From JBGPLJ01 sp035644395 (GTDB lineage: Bacteria > Pseudomonadota > Gammaproteobacteria > Steroidobacterales > Steroidobacteraceae), in NCBI GenBank assembly GCA_035644395.1, contig DASQOR010000041.1, positions 1-64,000 of the forward strand: a stretch of 64,000 bases of DNA. Direction: 5' to 3'. Shown here piece after piece: positions 18,589 to 26,394 of this stretch. The position numbers and the translations under genes are program-made. Every line of letters begins with the position of its first letter. The first letter of the stretch is position 1. Under the pieces are notes generated by a model. That model saw only the letters and a list, made by a program, of their open reading frames with translations. It did no database searches and was not told the origin of the DNA.

Positions 18589-19557
18589 TTGCGCGACCTG
18601 ACCCTGGTCGTGACCGACGGCCATGCGCCCGCGGCGCTCGCCCGCGAGTCCGTCGCGGCCATCGAACGCTTGCCGTCAGCCGAGCTTGTGATGGCCCGCG
18701 GCATTCGAGTTGGCGCGCCAGCCGACTGGTGGCTTGCGGTACGCGACAGCATGGGAGCGCAGCCGACCGATCCCGAGTTCGACGCGCTCGCGCCGGTTGC
18801 CTGGTTCGGTGCAACCGGCCAGCGCTCCAACCGCGTCTGGTTCGCGACACCGGTGCGACTGACGGCTGCGATCGATCACGTGCGCCTCGATGCAATCGCG
18901 TATCCGGCGGCCGACGGCGCAGCGCTCAAAGCGGAATTTCAGCGGGAGTTCGCAAACGACGGCCTCGTGCTTCATCCGCACCCCGGCCCGCATTGGTTTC
19001 TCGAGGTGCCGCGCGAGCTCGCGGCGACAACGCTCGATCCGGCGCGCGTGCTCGGCAATGACATCGACGGGTGCTTGCCGGCCGGCGCCGGCGCCGGCTG
19101 GCTGCGCAAGTTCATGACGGAGGTGCAGATGTGGTTGCACAGCCGTGCCGTGCGCCCGGCGGGATTCAATGCCCTGTGGATCTGGGGTGGCGGCCGTGCC
19201 TGGCCGGCGCCCGGCGGGCAGGGCTTGCCGCCGGCTGCGAGCGACGAGCCGTTGCTGCGGGGGATCTACCGGCTCGCATCGACGCCTTGCTTCGATGCCG
19301 TCGCGACGCTCGACGACGCGCGCCGCCTCGCCACTCGCTCGCTCATCGTGACGGTTGCGCTCGAGCAGTGGCGCGCACGAGGCGAAGCGCAGCCACTCAC
19401 GCGGCTCGAGCGTGAGTGGCTCGCGCCGGCCTGGAACGGGCTCACGAAGGGATCGCTCGCGTCATGCACGCTCTATCTGAACCGGACCCTGGTGCGCGCG
19501 ACGCGCGCGCACGCCTGGCGGATCTGGCGCCCGCGACGCCACTGGGCCGAGGGCTGA
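18589..19557 (+). CDS. RpfE-like / COG4255 'phosphoglycerate mutase-like' protein
   Basis: 322 residues, TTG start at 18589 (no in-frame ATG or GTG was found nearby; the exact start is uncertain). Conserved-looking blocks are HPGPHWFLEVP (about 125-135), FMTEVQMWLHSRAVRP and FNALWIWGGGRAW (about 175-205). I recognise these as the COG4255 pattern, proteins often labelled phosphoglycerate mutase in Xanthomonas and equated with RpfE. Position supports this: the Xanthomonas rpf cluster carries recJ, rpfE, prfB and lysS together. No catalytic motif of a known enzyme is evident. The stop is one base before the recJ start. Confidence 0.6.
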   Translation: MRDLTLVVTDGHAPAALARESVAAIERLPSAELVMARGIRVGAPADWWLAVRDSMGAQPTDPEFDALAPVAWFGATGQRSNRVWFATPVRLTAAIDHVRLDAIAYPAADGAALKAEFQREFANDGLVLHPHPGPHWFLEVPRELAATTLDPARVLGNDIDGCLPAGAGAGWLRKFMTEVQMWLHSRAVRPAGFNALWIWGGGRAWPAPGGQGLPPAASDEPLLRGIYRLASTPCFDAVATLDDARRLATRSLIVTVALEQWRARGEAQPLTRLEREWLAPAWNGLTKGSLASCTLYLNRTLVRATRAHAWRIWRPRRHWAEG

Positions 19558-19558
19558 C

Positions 19559-21271
19559 GTGCGGCCGATACGCATCGTTCGGCGCCCTGCGGCGGCTACG
19601 CTGACCGGGCCTCTCGATCCGGTGCTTCGCCGCGTCTACGCCGCCCGCGGCATTGCCTCGCTCGCCGAGCTCGACCTCGGGCTTGCCGGCCTCCTGCCCG
19701 TGAGCTCCCTGGATGGCATCGTCGAGGCCGTCGATCTGCTGCTCGATGCACGTGCGCGTGGGCGACGGGTGCTTGTCGTCGGCGACTTCGACGCGGATGG
19801 CGCCACGAGCTGCGCGCTCCTCGTCCGGGGGCTCACTCGCCTCGGCTTCGCCGAAGTCGGCTACCTCGTGCCCGATCGATTCCGCTTCGGCTACGGCATG
19901 ACGCCCGAGATCGTCGCGCTCGCGGCCGAGCGTGCGCCGGGGCTCATCGTGACAGTCGACAACGGCATGTCGAGCGAGGCGGGCGTCGCGGTGGCGCGCA
20001 AGCTCGGAATCGATGTGCTGATCACGGACCATCATCTGCCGGGTGCGACGCTCCCGGCCGCGAATGCCATCTGCAATCCGAACCTCGCCGGCGCGACATT
20101 TGGGAGCAAAGCGCTTGCGGGCGTCGGTGTCGCCTTCTACGTGCTCGCGGCGCTCACGCGCCGGCTCGCGGATTGCGTCCCTCATGGCGGCCTGCCGTCG
20201 GCGGCGGATTATCTCGACCTCGTGGCGCTCGGTACGGTTGCCGATGTCGTGCCGCTCGATCGGAACAATCGCATCCTGGTGTCACAGGGCCTGAAGCGCA
20301 TCCGCGCCGGGCACTGCGTGCCCGGCATCAGCGCACTGCTCGCCGAAGGCGGCCGCAGCGCCGAACGCAGCGTCGCAGCCGATCTCGCTTTCGCCGCGGC
20401 GCCGCGACTGAACGCGGCCGGCCGCCTCGACGACATGTCGCTCGGCATCGAGTGCCTGCTGACCGACGACCCGGCGCGCGCGCGTCTCCTTGCCGCCGAG
20501 CTCGGCCGGCTGAATGCCGAGCGGCGATCGATCGAGAGCCGGATGAACGAGGAGGCGGCCGCGATCGTGAAGCGCATGCAGATCGATGACGCCGGCCTGC
20601 CGCTCGGCCTGTGCCTTTTCGATGAACAGTGGCATCCGGGCGTCGTCGGCCTCGTTGCGGCGCGCGCCAAGGAGCGCCTGCATCGTCCGGTCATCGCGTT
20701 CGCTCCCGCCGACGCCGGCTGGTTGCGTGGTTCCGCGCGTTCGGTGCCCGGCGTGCACCTGCGCGATGCACTCGATGCCATCGCCAAGCGCGAACCGGGA
20801 CTGCTCGAAAAGTTCGGCGGCCACGCGATGGCCGCCGGCCTCACCCTGCAACGCGAGCGGCTCGAGGAGTTTCGCCGCTGCTTCGCCGAGGAGGTCTGCC
20901 GCCACCTGGAACCGGAGGATGCCGAAGGGCGCGTGCTGACCGACGGCGAGCTGGAGCCAGCGGAAATGACGCTCGCGACGGCGCAGACGCTGCGCGCGGC
21001 AGGACCTTGGGGGCAGGGATTTGCCGAACCCGTATTCGATGGCCGCTTCACGGTGCTCGATACGCGCATCGTCGGCGAACGCCATCTGAAGCTGAGGGTT
21101 CGGCCGGACGGCGACGCGCCCGTTGTCGACGGCATCGCGTTCAATTTCCTCGCCGTGGACCGGCAAGACCTGCCGATGGTCGCCGGGCGGGTGCAGCTCG
21201 CCTATCGGCTCGACGTCAACGAGTACCAGGGGCTCGAGCGGCTGCAGCTGGTCGTGGAGCATCTCTGTTAA
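19559..21271 (+). CDS. recJ: RecJ, single-stranded-DNA-specific 5'-3' exonuclease
   Basis: Resects 5' ends in recombination, mismatch and base excision repair. 570 residues from GTG 19559. The DHH domain has VVGDFDADGATSCALL and VTVDNGMSSE, followed by LITDHHLPG, providing the Mn-binding aspartates and histidines. LVALGTVADVVPL and RLNAAGRLDDM follow. The DHHA1 domain carries FGGHAMAAGLTL near residue 420, and the C-terminal OB-like region is present. It lies one base after the RpfE-like gene; prfB begins 13 bases after the stop. Confidence 0.96.
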   Translation: MRPIRIVRRPAAATLTGPLDPVLRRVYAARGIASLAELDLGLAGLLPVSSLDGIVEAVDLLLDARARGRRVLVVGDFDADGATSCALLVRGLTRLGFAEVGYLVPDRFRFGYGMTPEIVALAAERAPGLIVTVDNGMSSEAGVAVARKLGIDVLITDHHLPGATLPAANAICNPNLAGATFGSKALAGVGVAFYVLAALTRRLADCVPHGGLPSAADYLDLVALGTVADVVPLDRNNRILVSQGLKRIRAGHCVPGISALLAEGGRSAERSVAADLAFAAAPRLNAAGRLDDMSLGIECLLTDDPARARLLAAELGRLNAERRSIESRMNEEAAAIVKRMQIDDAGLPLGLCLFDEQWHPGVVGLVAARAKERLHRPVIAFAPADAGWLRGSARSVPGVHLRDALDAIAKREPGLLEKFGGHAMAAGLTLQRERLEEFRRCFAEEVCRHLEPEDAEGRVLTDGELEPAEMTLATAQTLRAAGPWGQGFAEPVFDGRFTVLDTRIVGERHLKLRVRPDGDAPVVDGIAFNFLAVDRQDLPMVAGRVQLAYRLDVNEYQGLERLQLVVEHLC

Positions 21272-21283
21272 CATTGCCGTCCG

Positions 21284-22379
21284 ATGGAAATCACCCAGCT
21301 CAAGCGCAACTTGAAGGACTTTGAAGAGCGCGCGGTCGCTCTCAGGAGGTACCTTTGAGTACGACAACAAGAAAGAGCGGCTAGACGAAGTCCGCCGCGA
21401 GCTGGAAGACCCCGCGATCTGGACGAAGCCCGACAAAGCGCAGGAGTTCGGGCGCGAGCGCGCCCGGCTCGAGCAGACCGTCGAAACGCTCGATCGCCTC
21501 ACGGGCGGCCTCAAGGACGCCGCGGCGCTCGCCGAGCTTGCGGAGGAAGAGGGCGACGCGGGGACGCTCGCGGCGGTCGAGAAGGATCTCGGGCCGCTCG
21601 AGGCGACCATCCAGAAGCTCGAATTCGCGCGGATGTTTCCGGGCGAGATGGATTCGCACAATGCCTTTGTCGATATCCAGGCGGGAGCGGGTGGCACCGA
21701 GGCCCAGGATTGGGCGCAGATGCTCCTGCGCATGTACCTCAAGTGGGCCGACAAGCACGGCTTTCGCGCCGAGATCTTCGACTCGAGCGACGGCGAGGTC
21801 GCCGGCATCAAGAGCGCGAGTCTCGAGATCACCGGCGACTACGCCTACGGTTGGCTCAGGACCGAGACCGGCGTGCACCGCCTGGTGCGCAAGTCGCCGT
21901 TCGACTCCGGCAACCGGCGGCATACGTCGTTCGCCTCGGTGTTCGTCTCGCCCGAGGTCGACGACGACATCCACATCGAGATCAATCCGGCGGACCTCGA
22001 GATGGACGTGTACCGGTCGAGCGGCGCCGGCGGCCAGCATGTCAACAAGACCGAATCCGCCGTGCGCATCCGTCATTTGCCGTCAGGCATCGTGGTGGCG
22101 TGCCAGAATGAGCGCAGCCAGCACAAGAACCGCTCGACGGCGATGAAGATGCTGAAGGCGAAGCTCTACGAACTCGAAGTCAACAAGCGCAATGCCGCGG
22201 CGAAAGTACTCGAGGATTCGAAGTCCGATGTCAGCTGGGGCAACCAGATCCGTTCCTATGTGCTCGACCAGTCGCGTATCAAGGATCTGCGCACCGGCGT
22301 CGAGATCGGCAACACGGCCGCGGTCCTCGACGGCGAGCTCGACCCGTTCATGGAGGCGAGCCTCAAGCAGGGCCTGTAA
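21284..22379 (+). CDS. prfB: PrfB, peptide chain release factor 2 (programmed +1 frameshift)
   Basis: Recognises UGA and UAA stop codons. Reading starts at ATG 21284 and runs 24 codons to an in-frame TGA at 21356-21358. Skipping one base (T21356) and resuming with GAG at 21357 gives 340 more residues, 364 in total, the length of E. coli RF2 (365). The peptide-anticodon SPF motif is in KSPFDSGNRRHTSF and the catalytic GGQ in SGAGGQHVNKTESAV. The internal stop is therefore autoregulation by frameshifting, not a broken gene. lysS follows after 9 bases, as in E. coli. Confidence 0.96.
21344..21358 (+). promoter_or_regulatory. RF2 programmed +1 frameshift site
   Basis: An internal Shine-Dalgarno AGGAGG (21344-21349) is followed after three bases (TAC) by the slippery CTT (21353-21355) and UGA (21356-21358). 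This is the arrangement known for E. coli prfB (AGGGGG, three bases, CTT TGA). The base after the stop is G rather than the C of E. coli. Low RF2 slows termination at UGA and favours the shift, so RF2 controls its own level. Confidence 0.95.
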
Positions 22380-22388
22380 CGTGCGCGC

Positions 22389-23894
22389 ATGAGCGACAAC
22401 CCCGGGAATCCACCGCCGGCCGACGAGAACGCGCTGATCGCCGAGCGGCGCGCGAAGCTCGCGCGCCTGAGGGAAGGCGGCAATGCGTATCCCAACGACT
22501 TCCGCCGCGACGTGCTCGCCGACGAGCTGCATACCGCATTCGGGGAAAAGACCGCGGAATGGTTCGAGGCGAACCCGACGCCGGTGACCGTGGGCGGGCG
22601 CATGCTCCTCAAGCGCGTGATGGGCAAGGCGAGCTTCGCGCAGATCCGGGACCGGAGCGGCGCGATCCAGCTCTTCCTGCAACAGAACGTGCTCGGCGGC
22701 GTCTACGACGACTTCAAGGGCTGGGACATCGGCGACATCGTCGGCGCCGAGGGCACGCTCTTTCGCACGAAGACGGGGGAGCTCTCGGTGAAGGTGGCGA
22801 AACTGCGCCTCATCGTCAAGGCGCTGCGGCCGCTCCCCGACAAGTGGAAGGGCATCGCGGATACCGAGCTCAAGTACCGTCGGCGCTACGTCGATCTTGC
22901 GGTGAGCGAGGAGAGCCGCGCGGTGTTTCGCACGCGTACGGCGATCGTGAGCTATCTGCGCGCGTTCCTCGACGCGCTCGATTTCATGGAAGTCGAAACC
23001 CCGATGATGCAGGTGATTCCGGGCGGCGCAGCGGCCAAGCCCTTCGTCACGCATCACAATGCGCTCGGCATCGACATGTACCTGCGTGTCGCGCCGGAGC
23101 TGTACCTCAAGCGCCTGGTCGTCGGCGGCTTCGAGCGCGTCTACGAGATCAACCGGAACTTTCGCAACGAGGGGCTCTCGACGCAGCACAATCCCGAATT
23201 CACGATGCTCGAGATCTACCAGGCGTACGCGGATTATCACGACTTCATGGACCTGGTGGAGCGGATGTTCCGCGGCATCGCCGACGCCGTCGTCGGCCGG
23301 CGGCAGGTGAGCTACCAGGGGCGCTCCTTCGATTTCGCCCAGCCGTTCCGCCGCGTGACGGTCGAGGACGCGATCCTCGAGTGCAATCACGATCTCGCGC
23401 CCTCGAGCCTGCGCGATCTCGCTTACCTGCATCGCGTCTGCGACCGCCTGCACGTCCCGTACAAGTCCGGCGACGGCGCCGGGAAGCTCCAGATCGAGAT
23501 CTTCGGGAAGACCGCCGAGCACACGCTCGAGCAGCCGACGTTCCTCTATGCGTACCCCGCGGAAGTGTCGCCGCTCTCGCGACGCAACGATGCGGACCCG
23601 TTCATCACCGACCGCTTCGAGCTCTTCATCGGCGGCCGCGAACTCGCGAACGGCTTCTCCGAGCTCAATGACCCGGAGGACCAGGCGCAGCGCTTTCGCG
23701 AGCAGGCGGCGCGCAAGACCGCGGGCGACGAGGAAGCGATGTTCTATGACGCGGACTATGTCCGCGCGCTCGAATACGGCATGCCGCCGGCGGCGGGTCT
23801 TGGCGTCGGCATCGACCGCCTGGTGATGCTGTTCACCGATTCACCGTCCATCCGCGACGTGCTGCTCTTCCCGCACCTCAGGCCGGAGAGCTGA
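22389..23894 (+). CDS. lysS: LysS, lysyl-tRNA synthetase (class II)
   Basis: 501 residues, the family length. The N-terminal anticodon-binding OB-fold is seen in VTVGGRMLLKRVMGKASFAQI. Class II catalytic motifs follow: motif 1 near VETPMMQVIPGGAAAKPF, motif 2 RNFRNEGLSTQHNPEFTMLE and motif 3 GLGVGIDRLVMLFT close to the C-terminus, ending DVLLFPHLRPE. ATG 22389. It closes the recJ-prfB-lysS run; the next gene is murI, not the rpfB/rpfF/rpfC/rpfG DSF genes of Xanthomonas. Confidence 0.97.
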   Translation: MSDNPGNPPPADENALIAERRAKLARLREGGNAYPNDFRRDVLADELHTAFGEKTAEWFEANPTPVTVGGRMLLKRVMGKASFAQIRDRSGAIQLFLQQNVLGGVYDDFKGWDIGDIVGAEGTLFRTKTGELSVKVAKLRLIVKALRPLPDKWKGIADTELKYRRRYVDLAVSEESRAVFRTRTAIVSYLRAFLDALDFMEVETPMMQVIPGGAAAKPFVTHHNALGIDMYLRVAPELYLKRLVVGGFERVYEINRNFRNEGLSTQHNPEFTMLEIYQAYADYHDFMDLVERMFRGIADAVVGRRQVSYQGRSFDFAQPFRRVTVEDAILECNHDLAPSSLRDLAYLHRVCDRLHVPYKSGDGAGKLQIEIFGKTAEHTLEQPTFLYAYPAEVSPLSRRNDADPFITDRFELFIGGRELANGFSELNDPEDQAQRFREQAARKTAGDEEAMFYDADYVRALEYGMPPAAGLGVGIDRLVMLFTDSPSIRDVLLFPHLRPES

Positions 23895-23913
23895 CGACAG
23901 CGTTCTCGCGGCC

Positions 23914-24738
23914 GTGCCCCAAACCTCACGATCGATTGGCGTCTTCGATTCGGGCGTCGGCGGCCTCACGGTCCTGCGGGCATTGCGCGCGGCGTTGCCG
24001 GCCGAAGACTTCATCTATCTCGGCGATACGGCGCGCCTTCCGTATGGAACCAAGAGCCCGGAATCGGTCATCCGCTATTCGATCCAGGCCGCGGACGCGC
24101 TGCTCGAGCGCGAGCTCAAGTGCCTGGTGATCGCCTGCAACACGGCATCCGCCTTTGCGCTCAACGCGCTGCGTGACCGGCTGGCGCCGCTGCCGGTGAT
24201 CGGCGTCATCGAGCCGGGTGCCGTCGCGGCCTGCGCGGCGAGTCGCAGCGGACGTATCGTCGTCATCGGCACCGAAGGCACCGTCCGCGGCGGTGCGTAT
24301 CAGGAGGCGATCCTGCGATTGCGGCCGCAGGCGCTCGTGACGGCGCGGGCGTGCTCGCTGTTCGTGGCGCTGGCCGAAGAGGGCTGGACCGACGGGCCGA
24401 TCGTCGAGGCGATCGCCGGCCGCTATCTCGAACCGATCTTCGTCGTGCCGGCGAACGAGCACCCGGACGTGCTGGTGCTCGGGTGCACGCACTTTCCCGT
24501 GCTTGCGGCAACGATCCAGCGGGTGCTGGGGTCCGGCGTCGCGCTCGTTGACTCAGCGCAAACCGCGGCGCAGGCCGTCCTGGATGTACTCGACGCCGGC
24601 GGCTTGCGCCAGGCGGCGGGAGCGCCCGGTCGCACGCGGTTGCTTGCCACGGATGGAGCGGCGCGCTTCGCGCGCGTCGGCAGTGCTTTCTTCGGTGAGG
24701 ACATCGCCGCCGGCGAGGTCGAGGTCATCGATCTCTGA
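23914..24738 (+). CDS. murI: MurI, glutamate racemase
   Basis: Supplies D-glutamate for peptidoglycan. 274 residues from GTG 23914. The two catalytic cysteines lie in VIACNTASAFALNAL and VLGCTHFPVLAATI, and the N-terminus IGVFDSGVGGLTVLRAL is the family signature with the conserved Asp/Ser. YLGDTARLPYGTKS is also typical. Its 3' end overlaps the convergent ygfZ gene by 14 bases. Confidence 0.96.
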   Translation: MPQTSRSIGVFDSGVGGLTVLRALRAALPAEDFIYLGDTARLPYGTKSPESVIRYSIQAADALLERELKCLVIACNTASAFALNALRDRLAPLPVIGVIEPGAVAACAASRSGRIVVIGTEGTVRGGAYQEAILRLRPQALVTARACSLFVALAEEGWTDGPIVEAIAGRYLEPIFVVPANEHPDVLVLGCTHFPVLAATIQRVLGSGVALVDSAQTAAQAVLDVLDAGGLRQAAGAPGRTRLLATDGAARFARVGSAFFGEDIAAGEVEVIDL

Positions 24739-25540
24739 CGGCGTACGGCAGGGGCAGCTCACGCACGTCGAGTCCGGCTGCGCCGTCGCTGCCGCTCGCA
24801 GTCTGCGGCTCGAGATACACGACGGCGAGCAGCTCGCTGTCGCCGGCTGCCGTCCTTGCCGATTCGACGACAGTCCCCGGCCCGTAGCTGCCCAAGCGCA
24901 CCGCCGTGCCCGGCGATACCGCCGGCGCGCCTTGCACCGCGAATCGCAACATGCGCCGCTTGATGCGCCCGAGATTCTGCGTGCGTGCGATGATTTCCTG
25001 GCCGGTGTAGCAGCCCTTGCGAAAGCTGACGCCGTCGACCAGATCGAGATTGAGCATCTGTGCGACGAATTGTTCGGAGGTCGCGGCGTAGATCTGGGGC
25101 AGGCCGGCCGCGACGGCCGCGCGCTTCCAGGCTTCGAGCGCCTCGTGCGCAGCCACCGGCGAGGGATGCGCGGAAGCATCGTCGAACCTGAGCCGGGCGG
25201 GCTGGTCCGGCGTGCCGAACGCGGCGAGTTCCACGGCGATGCGCAAGGCGACCTTCGCGCGCATCACATACTTACGCAACCGCTCGAGGAGCGCATCGGC
25301 GAGTTCGCGCGGCAGCGCCGCGAGCAACCGATCACCCTCGCGCTGCAGGGTCAGAACGGCAACGACGCGGCCCTTCGGAGTGTTGTACGACGTGAGCTGC
25401 TGCTCGCCCTCGAGGAGTCCGGACACATCATTTGAGAGCTGCCCATTGAGGAAGACTTCGGCATCGGCACCTGTGATCTCGATGACGGCAAGCGATTCGA
25501 GTCGCTCGAGGCGGGAGCTGGCTGGCGGTTGGGCGGTCAT
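24725..25540 (-). CDS. ygfZ: YgfZ, folate-binding Fe-S/tRNA modification protein
   Basis: 271 residues. The family hallmark KGCYTGQEIIART is present near residue 180, with Cys in the conserved position, together with LNGQLSNDVSGL near 30 and YNTPKGRVVAVL. YgfZ is a tetrahydrofolate-binding GcvT relative needed for repair or function of some Fe-S enzymes such as MiaB. It is transcribed away from sdhCDAB, whose SdhB is an Fe-S protein. In E. coli ygfZ lies divergently beside sdhE-ygfX; here the sdh operon sits between them. Confidence 0.93.
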   Translation of the reverse strand: MTAQPPASSRLERLESLAVIEITGADAEVFLNGQLSNDVSGLLEGEQQLTSYNTPKGRVVAVLTLQREGDRLLAALPRELADALLERLRKYVMRAKVALRIAVELAAFGTPDQPARLRFDDASAHPSPVAAHEALEAWKRAAVAAGLPQIYAATSEQFVAQMLNLDLVDGVSFRKGCYTGQEIIARTQNLGRIKRRMLRFAVQGAPAVSPGTAVRLGSYGPGTVVESARTAAGDSELLAVVYLEPQTASGSDGAAGLDVRELPLPYAVRDR

Positions 25541-25596
25541 GCGAGGCGCACATTAGCAACTTGCCGCGCGCGGCGCCGTCATTTCCATGTCAACCC

Positions 25597-25610
25597 GCTG
25601 ATTTATCAGC
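25597..25610. promoter_or_regulatory. 14-bp perfect palindrome upstream of sdhC
   Basis: GCTGAT-TT-ATCAGC lies in the 117-base gap between the divergent ygfZ and sdhC genes, about 48 bases before the sdhC start. It could be an operator or part of a promoter. No convincing -35/-10 pair was recognised in the gap, and no regulator can be named from this sequence. Confidence 0.3.
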
Positions 25611-25657
25611 CAAAACCCCATAGTCCGGACGACGAAAATCTGGCAGACTGGCGGCCG

Positions 25658-26044
25658 ATGAACGAGCGCCCCCTGTCCCCATTTCTCACGTACAGATTCC
25701 TGTACACGATGGTGCTGTCGTTCGCGCACCGGATCACCGGCTTGTGCCTGACGATCGCGGCGCTGCTCCTGACCTACGGACTGCTGGCGCTCGCGGGCGA
25801 TGAAGGGAGCTTCGAGCGCGCGCGGTTTTTTTTCCGCCATTGGACCCTGCAGGTCGTCATGCTCGGCCTGACCATCGCGTTCTTCTTCCACCTCTCGAAC
25901 GGCATCCGCCATCTTTTCTGGGACCTCGGCCACGGCTTTGAAAAGATCCAGGCCCGGCGTAGCGCGGTGTTCGTCATCATCGCGACCCTCCTGCTGACGG
26001 GTTTATCCCTGTGGCTCGCGGTGCGCTCGGCGGGCGGCTCATGA
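25658..26044 (+). CDS. sdhC: SdhC, succinate dehydrogenase cytochrome b556 subunit
   Basis: Membrane anchor that binds quinone and haem with SdhD. 128 residues from ATG 25658, chosen because MNERPLSPFLTYRF is the family N-terminus. Three membrane helices are seen; the signature SFAHRITGLCL starts helix 1, and the His in FFFHLSNGIRHLFWDLGHG (helix 2) is the likely haem ligand. The stop overlaps sdhD (ATGA at 26041-26044). Confidence 0.95.
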   Translation: MNERPLSPFLTYRFLYTMVLSFAHRITGLCLTIAALLLTYGLLALAGDEGSFERARFFFRHWTLQVVMLGLTIAFFFHLSNGIRHLFWDLGHGFEKIQARRSAVFVIIATLLLTGLSLWLAVRSAGGS

Positions 26045-26394
26045 GCAACCAGCGTCCGTCCGGCTCGGGTCACTGGATCGCGCAGCGGGTCAGCGCGGTC
26101 GCGCTCATCCCGCTCGGACTCTGGTTCATCTGGAGCCTCTCGACCCGCGCCGATCTCAGCCGGCCGGCGTGGCTCGCTTTCATCGCCGCGCCGTGGCACG
26201 CCGCGCTGATCGTGGCTTTCCTGCTTGTGGCGCTCATGCATTCCTATCTCGGCGTGCAGGTCGTCATCGAGGACTACGTCCACACGCGAGTGCGCGAACG
26301 CGCACTGCATGGCCTGAGCACGGCGCTGCACTTCATCGCCGCGCTCGCAGGCGCCTGGGCCGTCATCCGCATCGTGCAGGGTGGCGCACCGTGA
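26041..26394 (+). CDS. sdhD: SdhD, succinate dehydrogenase membrane anchor
   Basis: 117 residues with three membrane segments. The conserved segment MHSYLGVQVVIEDYVHTRV in helix 2 contains the His and the DY motif associated with haem and quinone binding in E. coli SdhD. The N-terminal SGSGHWIAQRVSAVALIPLGLW is typical. It overlaps sdhC and sdhA by four bases each. Confidence 0.94.
   Translation: MSNQRPSGSGHWIAQRVSAVALIPLGLWFIWSLSTRADLSRPAWLAFIAAPWHAALIVAFLLVALMHSYLGVQVVIEDYVHTRVRERALHGLSTALHFIAALAGAWAVIRIVQGGAP

Noticed and set aside
18137..18895. A 252-codon minus-strand frame across the inverted repeat and the Mth938/RpfE-like genes
   Set aside because: Extremely Arg-rich with no domain, out of frame with the better-supported Mth938-like gene, and it crosses the structured element.
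21284..21358. prfB as a pseudogene because of an early in-frame TGA
   Set aside because: The SD-like AGGAGG, CTT and TGA are exactly the known RF2 programmed frameshift; the downstream frame is full length with GGQ and SPF motifs.
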